A stretch of DNA of 64,000 nt from Myotis daubentonii (GCF_963259705.1 NC_081844.1:50267501-50331500), one strand, 5' to 3'. Counted from the first letter of the stretch, positions 1 through 11,115 are shown. Numbers and translations: made by a program. Notes: generated by a model not told the origin, from the sequence alone.

Positions 1-39
1 TTGGTAGTTTCCCTAATTATGTGTGCATCTTTAAAAATG

Positions 40-866
40 TAGTTTAGTTTTGTGGTTTGTTTGGAAAGCATATGAGTAGAATCATACAAAATGCATTATC
101 ATTTGTGTATTTTCATTTGTTCAATATTAGCTGTGGAAGATTTGGAATAGAGTTAGAATTTATTTTGCTTTATTACTATGAAATATTCCAATCTATGAAT
201 ATACTATTATTATTTATCCATCCTACCATCTGTGGGTATTTGGATTGTTTCTAATTTGGGATAATTGAGAACAATAATGCTATAGACATTCTTTTACCCT
301 TAATGTATTCTGATCCAAATGGGCAATAGATTTTGTCAATTCTGTCCTGGGGTTGAAATTGTAGGATAATAAGATATGCACATCTTCAACCTTACCAGCT
401 AATTCCAAACTGTTTTCCAAAGTGGCTATACCCATTTACAGTCCTACCAGCAACTCACACTATTGCCATTTTAGCCAATCTTATGGGTGTATAATGGTAT
501 TTCATTATAGTTTTAATTTGCCTTTTCCTGATTACTAATGACACTGAACAACTCATATGTTGAGTGACAATTTGTATTTCCTTTTTTTGTGAAGTTCAAA
601 TATTTGGTCCATTTTTCTATTAAGTTTTCTTCCTTTTTCTTAACAGTATTCTAAATAAAGTCTAGATACTAGTACTTGGGTTTATTTTTTTCCAGCTTTA
701 TTGAGGTATAAATAAAATTGTAAGATATTTAAAATGTACAACGTGATGATTTAATATATGTATACATTGTAAAATGATCCCCCATTGCATTAACATATCT
801 ATCACTTTATTTCCCTTTCTTTTTTTGTCAGAATATTGAGGATCTCCTTTCTTAGCAAAATTTTTA
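40..866 (-). repeat. L1 fragments, antisense
   Basis: Two stretches (about 300-640 and 680-850) match antisense L1 ORF2/3' sequence, for example ccaaactgttttccaaagtggctatacccatttaca and the ttccagctttattgaggtata region. They are old and diverged, with no intact frame. The second stretch continues at 2037-2542 and 3060-3135, interrupted by younger insertions. Confidence 0.7.
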
Positions 867-2036
867 TATATAATTTTTAAATGTATTGATTTGAGAGAGT
901 GGTTGTTCCACTTATTTATGTATTCACTAGGGGCCTGGTGCACGAAATTCGTGCACTGGGTGTGTGTGGGGAGGGGAGTGTCCCTCAGCCCAGCCTGCCC
1001 CCTCTCACATACTGGGAGCCCTCAGGCGTTGACCCCCATCACCCTCCAATAGCAGGATCGGCCCCTTGCCCAGGCCTGATGCCTCGGCCAGAGGCATAGA
1101 CCCCCATCACCCTCCGATCGCCTGATCGGCCCCTTGCCCAGGCCTGACGCCTCCGCCAGAGGTGTCAGGCTTGGACAGGGGACCCCCATCTCCCCCCGAT
1201 CACTGGCTCTGGCCCCCGCCCAGGCCTGAGGCCTCTGGCCCAGGAATCATGCCTGGGCAGGGGACCCCCATCTCCTTCTGATCGCTTGCTCCACCCCCCG
1301 CCCAAGCCTGACGCCTCTGACCCAGGCTTCAGTCCTGGGCAAGGGGACCATCATTTCCCCCCAATCCCCGGCTCCGCCCCCCACCCAGGTCTGATGCCTC
1401 GGCCAGAGGAGTTGACCCTCATCACCCTCCGATCACCAATCACCGGATCGGCCCCTTGATCAGGCCTGAGGCCTCTGGCCTAGGTGTCCGGCCCGGGCAA
1501 CGGGGACCCGCAGCTGCAGCAGCCCTGCGATCGTGGGCTCCGCTTTAGGCCCAGGCAAGGGACCCCTAGCTCCCGGGACTGCCAGCTTCGACTGTGCCCA
1601 GCTCCCATCGCTGGCTCCACCCCTACTTCCTGCTATCACTGGCCAGGGCAGCAAAGGCACCTGATTCTCCGATCATGGGATCATGGCTGGGGGGCAGGGC
1701 CGCCTTTGCCCTGCCTCCCAGCTCTTAGCTCCCCCCTGGGTTTCCGATCACTGTCAGTGGCAGGGGGCTTCTTCCTGCTTTCCCTTTCGCCTCCCGGCAT
1801 TGTGCCTACATATGCAAATTAACCGCCATCTTGTTGGCAGTTAACTGCCAATCTTAGTTGGCAGTTAATTTGCATATAGCCCTGATTAGCCAATGAAAAG
1901 GGTATCGTCGTACGCCAATTACCATTTTTCTCTTTTATTAGCTAGGATTGGTTGCTTCTTGTATGTGCCAGGGATTGAACCTGCAACCTTGGTGTATCGG
2001 GACAACACTCTAACCAACCGAGCTACCCAACCAGTG
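867..2036 (-). repeat. Older tRNA-derived SINE, split by a Helitron
   Basis: The two halves, 867-926 and 1948-2036, join into one minus-strand SINE with box-B-like ggattgaacc and the 5' end at aaccagtgctt. The flanks ttcttagcaaaatttt (about 850-865) and ttcttaacaaatttta (about 2038-2053) look like its target-site duplication, placing the SINE inside the surrounding L1. Confidence 0.7.
927..1947 (-). mobile_element. Non-autonomous Helitron (HeliBat type), 1021 bp
   Basis: On the minus strand it starts TCCTAGCTAATAAAAG (1947) and ends with hairpin gtgcacgaa-a-ttcgtgcac, then CCCTAG at 927, inserted between A and T as Helitrons do. The interior is GC-rich with imperfect tandem copies of a block containing gacccccatc...gatcgg...cccaggcctgacgcctc (about 1028-1500). 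No Rep/helicase sequence is present, so it depended on an autonomous element. Confidence 0.9.
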
Positions 2037-2542
2037 CTTCTTAACAAATTTTAATTGTACAATACAGTGTTATCCGCTATAGTGACCAAGTTATACTAAG
2101 ACTTAATTCATCTTAAACTGAAAATTTATATACTCTTCAGCTAACTTCTTCCTGAATTTCCCTCACCCCGCAGCTCCTGGCAATCACTTTTCTTCTCTCC
2201 ATTTGTATGAATTCATTTTTAAAAAATATTCCACATATAAGTGGTACCATGAACAATTTGCCTAGCTTATTTCACTTAGTATATAATTTTCTCCAGGTTC
2301 AATCTTCAACCGTGTTTTCACAAATGATAGGATTTCCTCGTACTTAAGGCAGAATAATATCCCATTTATATATCACATCTTTATCTTTATCCACTTATCC
2401 ATTGATGGACGCTTAGGTTGTTTCCATACCTTGATTATTGTAAGTAATGCTGCAATGAACATTGGAGTGCAGATATCTCTTTGAGATACTGATTTCATTT
2501 CCTTTGGATATGTGCCCGGAAGTGGGATTACCGGATCATATG
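2037..2542 (-). repeat. L1 fragment, antisense (continuation)
   Basis: Antisense to the L1 ORF2 end: ttatccacttatccattgatgga and gtaatgctgcaatgaacattgg are diagnostic. It runs up to ggatcatatg, where an LTR interrupts it, and resumes at about 3060 (ggaaattctatttttaattt) to about 3135. Confidence 0.8.
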
Positions 2543-3055
2543 TGTTCTGCAAAGTGCTGCGGTCCCAGAAAACCTCAGCATATCGTTCCCGGATTCCCAA
2601 AGAAATAACCAGAGGACTGGCTGTGAAAGACATGCATTTATTTGGACTTACAAGTGCACAGGCGGTGGCCGACCAGTGAAGTTTACCACCACACCGGCTG
2701 CCACTGGTGAGGATGAATGGCTAAGTCCCATCTGGCTTGTGGAAGGGCTGCACCTGGGGTGGCTGGCCAGTGCTATTGTTTCGCAGCCACCCAGACTTTC
2801 CCAACACCAGGTTTTATAGAATACAGAAAACAGAAAAACAGGGCATGCAGATGGAGGCGACAGGCCTGTGTAAGATCAAAACATGCGCTGTTTACAATCC
2901 CTGCTCCCACCTAGAAGCAGTTTCTCTTTGGCCTTTCTCCTGGCCAGGTTCCCAAGGTCTCACAGTCGGATTGCAGATGGCCTTCACTGTACCTCCCACA
3001 AGGTGGGAGGGGGAGTTGGCGCATGGGGAGGGGCCCATGTTCCCATTTACCATAC
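2543..3055 (-). mobile_element. Solo LTR (about 510 bp) inserted in L1
   Basis: It begins tgttctgc on the plus strand and so ends ..GCAGAACA on the minus strand. A minus-strand AATAAA lies at 2642-2637, followed by about 95 bp of U5-like sequence. The flanking L1 is interrupted here. The far boundary is fixed only to a few bases, and the target duplication is not clear. No retroviral genes are present. Confidence 0.65.
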
Positions 3056-3212
3056 AATGTGGAAATTCTATTTTTAATTTCTTGAGGAAAGAAATACTCC
3101 ATACTATTTTCCACAGTCAGTGGCTAGAGTAAGAGACCATGTAGGGTAATACTATGGCTCAAAAAAGGAAGGCTGGTAAGAACCATTTAGCTTTCAAACC
3201 CTACCCACTTAT

Positions 3213-3893
3213 TGTGCTGGGGTCCAGCCCCAGCGGGTCCAGGGGTTCCCCAAGGTGTGGACGGAGTCGGTGAGGAAGGAATGACACGGAGGCAGTGTTC
3301 AGGTGATCTTCATAGCCAGGTTCTTTTTTTATTGTCATCTAACATCTGTATTTATACTATTTCGTCCCAATCCTATCCATTCTATTCAAAAGGCCAGGGG
3401 GCTTCCCATCTCCATTCAAAGGTCACTCTATTGTTCCACTAAGCTACAAGGAAGTAACTGAAGGAGGTCACTCCCAGCAAAGATCAAAGCGACCAACCAC
3501 CCCTCTGGCACTCAGTTAAGGGGTTTTACTGATAAAAATCCCCACCTGGGGAAACAACCTTTCTTCTCCTAGCCAGGTTCCTCCCCTGATTGTCCTCTTA
3601 CATCTGCATTTATCCTATTTGATCTTAATCCCATCCATTCCATTCCAAAGGCTAGGGCGGTTTCTCATCTCCATTTCAAGGTTCCTTGAAACATCCCTGC
3701 AGGGACTGCCTCAAGCAGCCAGGGTCGATTGGGAAAATAATCCTAGAAGATGACGCAGGCATTGGCTGGGAAACCAGAAAAACTAGAAAAATTAGAGATT
3801 GTAGAAACCAGGAAGGCAGAGGAGATAGAAAACTGGAGAAAAGGAATACAGGTGTGCACTGATCATCCTTGGGTGGCAGAGATCTGTGTCACA
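3213..3893 (-). mobile_element. Solo LTR with internal duplication (about 681 bp)
   Basis: Ends are tgtg...caca. The minus strand has AATAAA (3333-3328) and a U5-like end rich in tccttcctcaccgactccgtc, resembling class II LTRs. About 120 bp is present twice (3314-3433 and 3571-3690), beginning agccaggttc and containing the repeated word tccattc. No clear target duplication and no internal viral region. Confidence 0.6.
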
Positions 3894-4104
3894 ATACTGC
3901 AGCTGTGCCTAAGTTACCATAATTAGGAATTTGTGTTAGAACTCAGAGGACAGCTTTGAAAAATATCTACTTTTCACCCTTCTGAGATTGATTAGAATTG
4001 GGGCAGGCCTGGACTGCATATTGAGGTTCTGAGGCGTTCCAATAATGGAAAGATTGGAGGGGGAGGGTTTGGGAATTCAGGCAGTATGGCATGTTGGGAA
4101 GGTT

Positions 4105-4340
4105 TTCAGTGTAGGTTAAAGACTCCTGGTCAGAAACCAAATGGCCTGGATTTAAATCCTGGGTGTCATGTAGGAGCTCGGTGACATTGGACAAGTTACA
4201 TAACCTCTCTATGCCTCATTTTCCTTCTCTGTGAAATGAGGAAAACAATAGTAGTTCTTTATAAGGCAGTTGTTGTAGTGCTATATAGGTGATAGTTTTT
4301 ATAAGAAGTCAGGAAATGAGTAGCAATAAATCATTGCTGA
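4105..4340 (+). repeat. MIR SINE
   Basis: Plus-strand MIR core: aaatcctgggtg...gacattggacaagttacataacctctctatgcctcatttt, then gtgaaatgagga. An ancient mammal-wide SINE, diverged. Confidence 0.75.
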
Positions 4341-5051
4341 ATTATACATTTCTGTGTATGTATTCATACCCATGCAATGTGTTGCACACACTTACACACA
4401 AATATGTACCAAAGGAATCATTAAATGAAAGAAATCTAGGAAATCTTATTAATTTGCCCTAGAAAGCTGGAAGGCTTCAGACTCTTAAATCTAACATGGT
4501 GTTTGATGGACCAGAGGGATAAGTAGATGAAGAAAATATGGAACCTGTGAAAGAATTCGTGTCTCACCGAACAATACATTCTCCAGCAGAATCCTAAATT
4601 GCTGAGAAAAGCAGGCCTGGCTGTGATGAAGGACTTAGCAGTGCCCATAAACTCACTGAATTGCAGTGAAGGAACAAGGCCCAAGTTATCCTTATAACCC
4701 CAGCTTAATCCACCACTTCTACCACTTTTGCTGTGTGTGTAGAGAAACAATTTCATTGAGAAAATATGCATTTGGCTGTCAAATTTTGAAATTACAGTAT
4801 AATATGCATTTATGTATATTTCTTTGGAAGGTTGTGCAATAAAAAAGGAGACGAGAATATCCAGTTAACAATAAATAATATGAATAATAATAAAGCTAAT
4901 GTGAATAGTCAACTTCTGTTTTTAAGTAGAATCCTCCAATTCAAAACGGAATTGTGGAAACAAATAATCATAATGGCCAGTTTCTCTCCACTCTTCCACC
5001 TCACTCCATTTCCTATGGCAGCTAAAATCAGAAAGGAAGTGGGTGGTATTG

Positions 5052-5052
<1 letters not shown>
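4341..5052. other. Unassigned sequence
   Basis: No gene or repeat that I recognise. The open frames here lack coding character and conserved motifs. Confidence 0.5.

Positions 5053-5094
<42 letters not shown>
5053..5094. repeat. (CA)n microsatellite
   Basis: About 20 uninterrupted CA units, ending in tatatat beside the next Helitron. Confidence 0.95.
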
Positions 5095-5095
<1 letters not shown>

Positions 5096-5099
<4 letters not shown>

Positions 5100-5467
5100 G
5101 GCTAAGCAACCAGCCAACCTGGCTGGTAAGTATGAAGTGCACTGACCACCAGGGGGCATAAGCTCAACGCAGGAGATACCTAGCTATAGCAACTCTTGCA
5201 CTCCGGTACCCCCACGGGAATGTCTGAGAGCCAGTTTCAGCCCAATCCCCAGAGGCCAGGCCGAGGGACCCCACCTGCTGGAGGGATCCCGCTCACTCCC
5301 CAGACGCCCTTCAAGCTGTGGTGCCACCCCAGGTGTGGCCAGCCAGGGAGGGACTGTGGGAGGTTGGCTCCAGGGCATGTCCAGTCTGTCTTGCAAGTCC
5401 CACCCGGTCGGCCACCTTCTAATTAATTTCCTTTCAATGTGCACAAATCTATGCACTGGGCCACTAA
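5096..5467 (+). mobile_element. Decayed non-autonomous Helitron
   Basis: The body carries the module gaccaccagggggca..gctcaacgcaggag shared with the elements at 25575 and 33160. The 3' end has the degraded hairpin gtgcacaaatctatgcac, then gggccaCTAA followed by T, still a CTRR terminus. The 5' end is not clear because it merges with the microsatellite. Confidence 0.7.
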
Positions 5468-5560
5468 TGCTCTAATAATGTAACTTGTAAAGACATAAAA
5501 TAAAATATTTTCTAAAACTATCTTAGGTTCAGCTCATTGATTCATTTACTCACACTAGAC

Positions 5561-5794
5561 CAGTGATGGCGAACCTATGACACGCGTGTCAGAGGTGACA
5601 CACGAACTCATTTTTTTGGTTGATTTTTCTTTGTTAAATGGCATTTAAATATATAAAATAAATATCAAAAATATAAATCTTTCTTTTATTATGGTTGCAA
5701 ATATCAAAAAATTTCTATATGTGACACGGCACCAGAGTTAAGTTAGGGTTTTCAAAATGCTGACACGCCGAACTCAAAAGGTTCGCCATCACTG
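5561..5794 (+). mobile_element. hAT MITE with 8-bp target duplication (234 bp)
   Basis: Terminal inverted repeats cagtgatggcgaacc and ggttcgccatcactg. Flanks cactagac (5553-5560) and cactaaac (5795-5802) are an 8-bp duplication with one mismatch, the hAT hallmark. AT-rich interior with no transposase. Confidence 0.9.
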
Positions 5795-5802
5795 CACTAA
5801 AC

Positions 5803-5990
5803 AGACCTGCATTTGATTTCTGCTCCACTTGTTGCTCAGTGTGCAGCTCAAATTTTTCAACTTGAGCTTCAGTTTCCTCTTACGTGAAGTGGCCAAATAT
5901 TAGTCACACATCCTCAGAGGTACTTAAGGACTTGACATAGTACTTAGCACATACTAAGTGTTTAACAATTCTAGCTATGATCGTTTTATT
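5803..5990 (+). repeat. MIR SINE
   Basis: MIR core-like acctgcatttgatttctgctcc...ttcagtttcctcttacgtgaag and a tail acttagcacatactaagtg. The hAT MITE lies at its 5' side. Confidence 0.6.
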
Positions 5991-7017
5991 CTAAATGTTA
6001 CCTTATAACTATGCTCTTGTATTAAGTCAATAGTTTACTTTTGTTCTTGGATTTATGAAAATCCAGTGGTTCTGTAGCTTGTAGTTAACATGGGCATTTA
6101 TTTCTTCATGAATTACAATGGATCTGTTATGGACCCTAGACTTTACTAACTAACAGTTCGTCGACAGGTTTGGATAAAAGAGAAGAATTTGATATTCAGT
6201 TCATTAATTGTGTAAAGCTAAGGAATCAGCAGCCTACACAGCTGAATGAAAATCCTAGAAATGGCCATTTTAGCAAACGTGCTTACAAAAAAGCACCTAT
6301 GTATTAAGGCTTTTCTCAAGTAGCACCTAAGTAGAGAAAGACAATATTTCCTGTTAAACCCTCAAAGCAGAAAAAACATCACGTAGTTTAAATTCCAGGT
6401 TTTGGTAAGAAAAACTGTATTTTTTTCATTATATATTCAAAGTTCGTTTTAGAATTTTTTTCTTGTTCAGTTAACTAAAAGTCATTCTTGGGCATAATTT
6501 GAATTCAGGTTACATTCAATATTAAAGGTTTGCTATTTGCTTGACTTACATGACAAGTCATTCAAGTTTCTCAAATCTACGCTGTTGTCCTTTTTGCTTA
6601 GTTTAGCGGGAAAATAACTAATAAAAGAGAAAACACCTCCTTGGTAAAGATGAACTTAGGAGGACGAGTCCAAGTAAATGTCAGGCTGTAAAGTCAATAT
6701 GCTCATAAATGAGAAGGGAATTTGGTCATTACTTATTCATGTGTGTGTTTTAGAAATATATACTTAAAAACTTCTAAGTACCTGTCACTGTGCTAGATGC
6801 AGTGGGGACATAGACTCATGTAAAACTGTCCTGTCTTCAAGAAGCAAAGGAAGACTGGGCCATCAATGGTTATACCACAGTGTAGAAAATGTTTCATTCT
6901 CAAGCAGATACAGGATGCCATGGGAACACCACGGGAGGGAAGAAGAAAACCACAAAAAAGAAGAAGAAAATAAGCTGCAGAGAAACACAAAAGAGACTCA
7001 GAAAAAGCAAAAACAAT
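5991..7017. other. Mostly unique AT-rich sequence with a short L2 piece
   Basis: Nothing recognised except an L2-like stretch at about 6770-6850 (agtacctgtcactgtgctagatgcagtggggaca, minus orientation). It may contain the distal end of the NPY1R transcript; an AATAAA on the minus strand occurs at 6102-6097. Confidence 0.45.
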
Positions 7018-8236
7018 TTTAATAAAGAAAATGTCTACCCTTCTAAAATAAACACATTTAATACTTTGTGTGTATACTACATCAAAGATATGTCTTGTTC
7101 TTTAAAATACCTTTTCTCTAAATGATTCTGAGGCTCAATCATGATTACAGGATACATGAAATTAAGTGTATTAACATGACACAGCTACTCAAGATTCTAT
7201 ATAGTGCATTATTTAAAAGACTCCACATAGTTTATATAGATCAACATGGGCTATATGAAGTGTTTTCAGCTTTCAGGTATTTATCTCTGCTAGCCAGGGT
7301 GAACATTCTTTTAACATTGTATCTTGGTGTCTTTTTTTGAAGATGGACGTTGAAAAGTAAAAATGAAATACTATATGGACACTGATATATGGTAAATACA
7401 CTTAGTGTTTTTATAAATTGTAAGCTGTAAATGCTTTTTGAATTGCAGGTATATTTATGCTAGAAAGCTTGACAATTTGCAAATACTGAACAGTTTGTGA
7501 AGAATGGAAAACCCTTTGACCATCAATTCAAATAAATATAATTCAAACTAATTACTTTGAAATCCTTTGATTGTTGGGTACCAAAACAATTTTAAAGTTA
7601 GGGAACTGTTTTCCCACTTAACTCTTGTGGGTGGCCCAATCCCCCATTGTATTCACAGAGAAGTATACTTGTATAAGTGATAATTAGAAGCAAATTAAAT
7701 CCTGCTTAAAATTAAAAAAAAAATACAAATAACTCCTGAATGACTTTAGACTATAGGTATGCAAGACATAGACTCTCTTTTACCTCCACATCCTGGATGC
7801 TATTTGCATGCTGTCACCTCTGTAACAGACTGAAATGATGCCTATCATTACATCAGGATCATCCAATCTAGTGACAATCTAATCAAGAATGTAATGAGAA
7901 TATCAGATGTAGTGCTTCTAAAGTTGTTAGTAGTAATACTTTAAAGAAAGTTCATTCCAACAAATACAATATAAAAAGTTTTTGTAGTATATGCATAAAT
8001 TTACAAAAAGCATTTCAAGGATGCCTGGTCAAAACTTTTATCAGAAGATTCCAAAGCCCATATGTTTTTTTTCCCCCCAATGTAATTGTGACAGCTACAA
8101 GAAAAGCAGTGAAAATCAACACAGGAAGATCTTCATCTTTCCTCAATGAGTTCAACCCCCTTCCTTGGTTGAGCAGGCAATAAAACATGTTGCCGGTTGT
8201 GCTTGTTTCGAAACAGATGTGAGCTGGAACCATAGG
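7018..8236 (-). other. NPY1R: Probable NPY1R 3' untranslated region
   Basis: This AT-rich, apparently unique sequence lies directly downstream of the TAG at 8237-8239. No AATAAA occurs on the minus strand within about 2 kb; the nearest ATTAAA variants are at 7018-7023 and 7057-7062, about 1.2 kb from the stop, which fits the size of the human 3'UTR as I remember it. The end is therefore an estimate. Confidence 0.4.
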
Positions 8237-9510
8237 CTACAGCAGTTTCAGATCATTATCGTTGTTGTTGATTTTTTTAAATGCGACTGGGCTTGCTTGC
8301 TTCAAAGAAGTCTTGGAAACATCTGTGTGCATGGTAGACATGGCTATTGTCTCATAGTCATCATCCCGAGACCGGAAATCACAAAAGTTAAAAAAGAACT
8401 GCAAGTCCCTCTGAAAATTTTTGTTCAGGAATCCATAAAATATGGGGTTGACACAAGTGGATATCATTGCAGTGAGGTGGCAGAGCAGGAAGAAGAGATT
8501 ATGGTTGCATACAGCAATAACCTGATGGTTCCAATCAAACACAATGTTAAAGATGGTAAGAGGCAGCCAGCAGACTGCAAATGCTACCACAATGGACAGC
8601 AGCATGATGTTGATTCTTTTGGTTTCACTGGACCTGCACTTGTTGTCTCTCATCTTGTCCATCATGTTGTTCCTCCTTTTTAAGCGTATATATATCTATA
8701 GAGGGAAGGGGGGGGAAAAAGTGAGTTCAAACAGAACCACTCATTTAATGAAGAATTCTTTCAAAAGAAGATAAAAAATGGAAATGGTGAGGGAGGGAGG
8801 AATTTTCTTACCTTGAAGTAGCAAATAAATATAAAACAGAGTGGGCCAAAATACTGCAGCACCAAGAGGAGAGTGGTATAAGACAACCTATGAAATTCCG
8901 ATGGGAATTTATCATAGCATACGTATTTGTCCTTGTAGCCATCAAGTGTAAAATTCTTGAGGGGTTCATCTGTCATGACTTGATAGATCAGGAAGGGTAA
9001 AGAAGAAGCCACAGCAAGAAGCCAAATGAGAGCAATAGCTATGTAAGCGTGCCTGTTATTTGGTCTCCACCCTCGTGGGTTGATTATCAGCTGATGTCGT
9101 TCCACAGCAATGAGAACCAGAGAGAAAATGGACACAGTGATTGAAACACATTGCACAAAAGGATTCAACTTGCACATCGCCTCACCAAAAACCCAATGGT
9201 CCATTATTGTGTAGACAAATGTGAAGGGGAGACACATGATGGCAACAAGCAAGTCTGAGAAGGAAAGGTTCACAATCAGGATGTTGGTAACATTTCTCAT
9301 CTCTTTTTGTCTCAAGATGATTACAATCAAGGCCAAGTTTCCAGTGACCCCAAGAATAATCACAGCTCCATAAGCTAGAGCTAATGTAAATATCATGGCC
9401 AAAGGCAGATGACAATCATCAATTTCAAAAGCCAAAAACTGGGAATTATTCTTTGAAAAATTATAGTTGATGGAATGATTTTCAACCTGGAAAACTATTG
9501 TTGAATTCAT
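8237..9510 (-). CDS. NPY1R: Neuropeptide Y receptor Y1 (two coding exons, complete)
   Basis: Rhodopsin-class GPCR for NPY and PYY, signalling through Gi/o at the plasma membrane. The coding join is 9510-8812 (233 codons) plus 8695-8237 (152 codons and stop), 385 residues; human Y1 has 384 from memory. The splice sites are clear: donor after Lys233 (AAG/GTAAGA) and acceptor TATAG before ATATATATACGC, both in phase 0. Visible landmarks are N-glycosylation sequons near N2, N11, N17 and N21, N58 (1.50), D86 (2.50), the C113-C198 disulfide pair, an ERH motif at 137-139, W276 in CWLP, D287 (6.59, known to contact NPY arginines), NPIFY at 316-320, and C338 as a likely palmitoylation site. I chose the ATG at 9510 because the upstream in-frame ATG (9534) lacks family similarity and human Y1 starts MNST. 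Oddities are Cys253, where I recall Tyr in human, and a changed C-terminus. Confidence 0.97.
8696..8811 (-). other. NPY1R: NPY1R intron between coding exons (116 bp)
   Basis: On the minus strand the intron begins GTAAGAAAATT directly after the Lys233 codon and ends TATAG at 8696. Without it the frame runs on into VRKFLPP and a stop, so splicing is required. A short intron at this point, between TM5 and intracellular loop 3, is characteristic of the Y1 gene. It contains a purine/G-rich tract (RC of the ggggggg stretch near 8708) and no repeat. Confidence 0.93.
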
Positions 9511-9661
9511 TTTGATTGGTTTGGTTATTATCAATCACTTTAGGCAAATGGACAGTATGTTTCTTCAAAGTAGATCAAATGTTCAGCTTATTCTTATTCC
9601 CCATATTGGCATCCACTTATCAAAATTATTCTGAATTCTTCATCCCCTTGAACTGAACAAT
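9511..9661 (-). other. NPY1R: NPY1R exon 2, 5' untranslated part
   Basis: The minus strand has a strong acceptor, TCATTTTCTCTTTACAG, ending at 9662, followed by ATTGTTCAGTTCAAGGGGAT. I recall nearly the same sequence at the start of human NPY1R exon 2. This gives 151 nt of leader before the ATG at 9508-9510. No long upstream open frame is obvious, although an in-frame ATG lies 24 nt upstream (MIITKPIK then MNST), which could add 8 residues if used. Confidence 0.85.
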
Positions 9662-10216
9662 CTGTAAAGAGAAAATGACCAACTGCATTACTAATTTTAT
9701 TGAGGGCAGGCAAAATGAATTCTGACTTATAGCACTGTTTAAAGTGAAGACACTGAAATAAATAAACAAAATGAAATTTGTATAAATATCTTTTAAAAAT
9801 AGTAGCCACAGTGAAGTATCTTAAAAACATAAAAAAATAAAAATAGTAGCCACAGTGCAAAAAAAATCTCAAAATTTTTCATTGGATGTGCTTACACATT
9901 GAGTTGCAGCAAAACATAGTGAGTGGTCTGTATATTAGTAAGGTGTATGTAAATCTCATGTTCAAAATCTTAATATAAACAGTACTATCAGCACATTCCT
10001 AAACACGAAGAATATGAATATATAACAACCAACTTAATGCACAGCTTGAGACATAAGAAAAATACATGAAATAAGCAAAGAGAAAAAAACCCAACAAAAA
10101 CAAAACTACCTAATCCTTTCCCTTACGATAGAAATGAAAGAATTCTTGTGGAGATCAAGTTGTAATAATAGCTCTATCATACACTGAACTTCTCTTTAAG
10201 GCAGACATTATTTAAC

Positions 10217-10225
<9 letters not shown>

Positions 10226-10257
<32 letters not shown>

Positions 10258-10462
10258 ATATATTTTATTGATTTTTTACAGAGAAGAAGGGAGAGGGACA
10301 GAGAGTTAGAAGCATTGATGAGAAAGATCGATCAGCTGCCTCCTGCACGCCCCCCACTGGGGATGTGCCCGCAACCAAGGTACATGCCCTTGACTGGAAT
10401 CGAACCTGGGACCCTTGAGTCCGCAGGCTGACGCTCTATCCACTGAGCCAAACCAGTTCGGC
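10226..10462 (-). repeat. Ves SINE with (AT)n tail and target duplication
   Basis: tRNA-derived head on the minus strand (box B ggttcgattcc-like, aatcgaacctggg on plus). The tail runs into an (AT)n at 10221-10254. The duplication taacacaaatata is at 10213-10225 and 10463-10475. Lies in NPY1R intron 1, same strand as the gene. Confidence 0.92.
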
Positions 10463-11115
10463 TAACACAAATATATTAAAAAAGAAATGATTAATACAGT
10501 GAAACATCAAGAAACCTTGTCATATGAAGGGCTGTTGAAGGAATAGAAGATGTGTAATCCAGAAAAAACTTAACAGGAATGGTATAGATGTCTTCTCATA
10601 TTTGACTGAGTAGCATCTGGCATAAGAAACTGAGCTTTGAAAATTATATCTAAATGTACAATTTATAAGTAGAAAAGGAAGTATATTATATTAAAAGAAA
10701 ACAAATTTCACATTATTATGAGGAACAAATGTTTAATAAAATGGAATGAACTGCCTGCAAATGTAGCAAGTGTCTATACACCCAAGTTTACAGTATAACT
10801 ACTACCTGTAAGACTTTCTGGTTCTTGCATTTGTGTAGGATAGCTCTGATGTTCTTTCTAACTGTAAGACTGTATGAGTTTATTAATATGTCAGAAGCTT
10901 TCAAAGGATGTCTAAGGTTCTATTTTTATAAATATCCTCCCTTCCCTCTAGATTGTATACAGATACAATGCAGGATCTAATTTTGGTTATAATTTTGATC
11001 CTTCACAGCATTTTTACCAACAAAACAAATGACAGACCATAATTTTGTAAAAACTAAAAACTCCTTTTGAAAAAAAATCTGATTTACCCTAGATTATTAA
11101 GTAAATTTATGACAT

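Noticed and set aside
8165..8683. 172-codon plus-strand open frame
   Set aside because: It is the antisense shadow of NPY1R exon 3.
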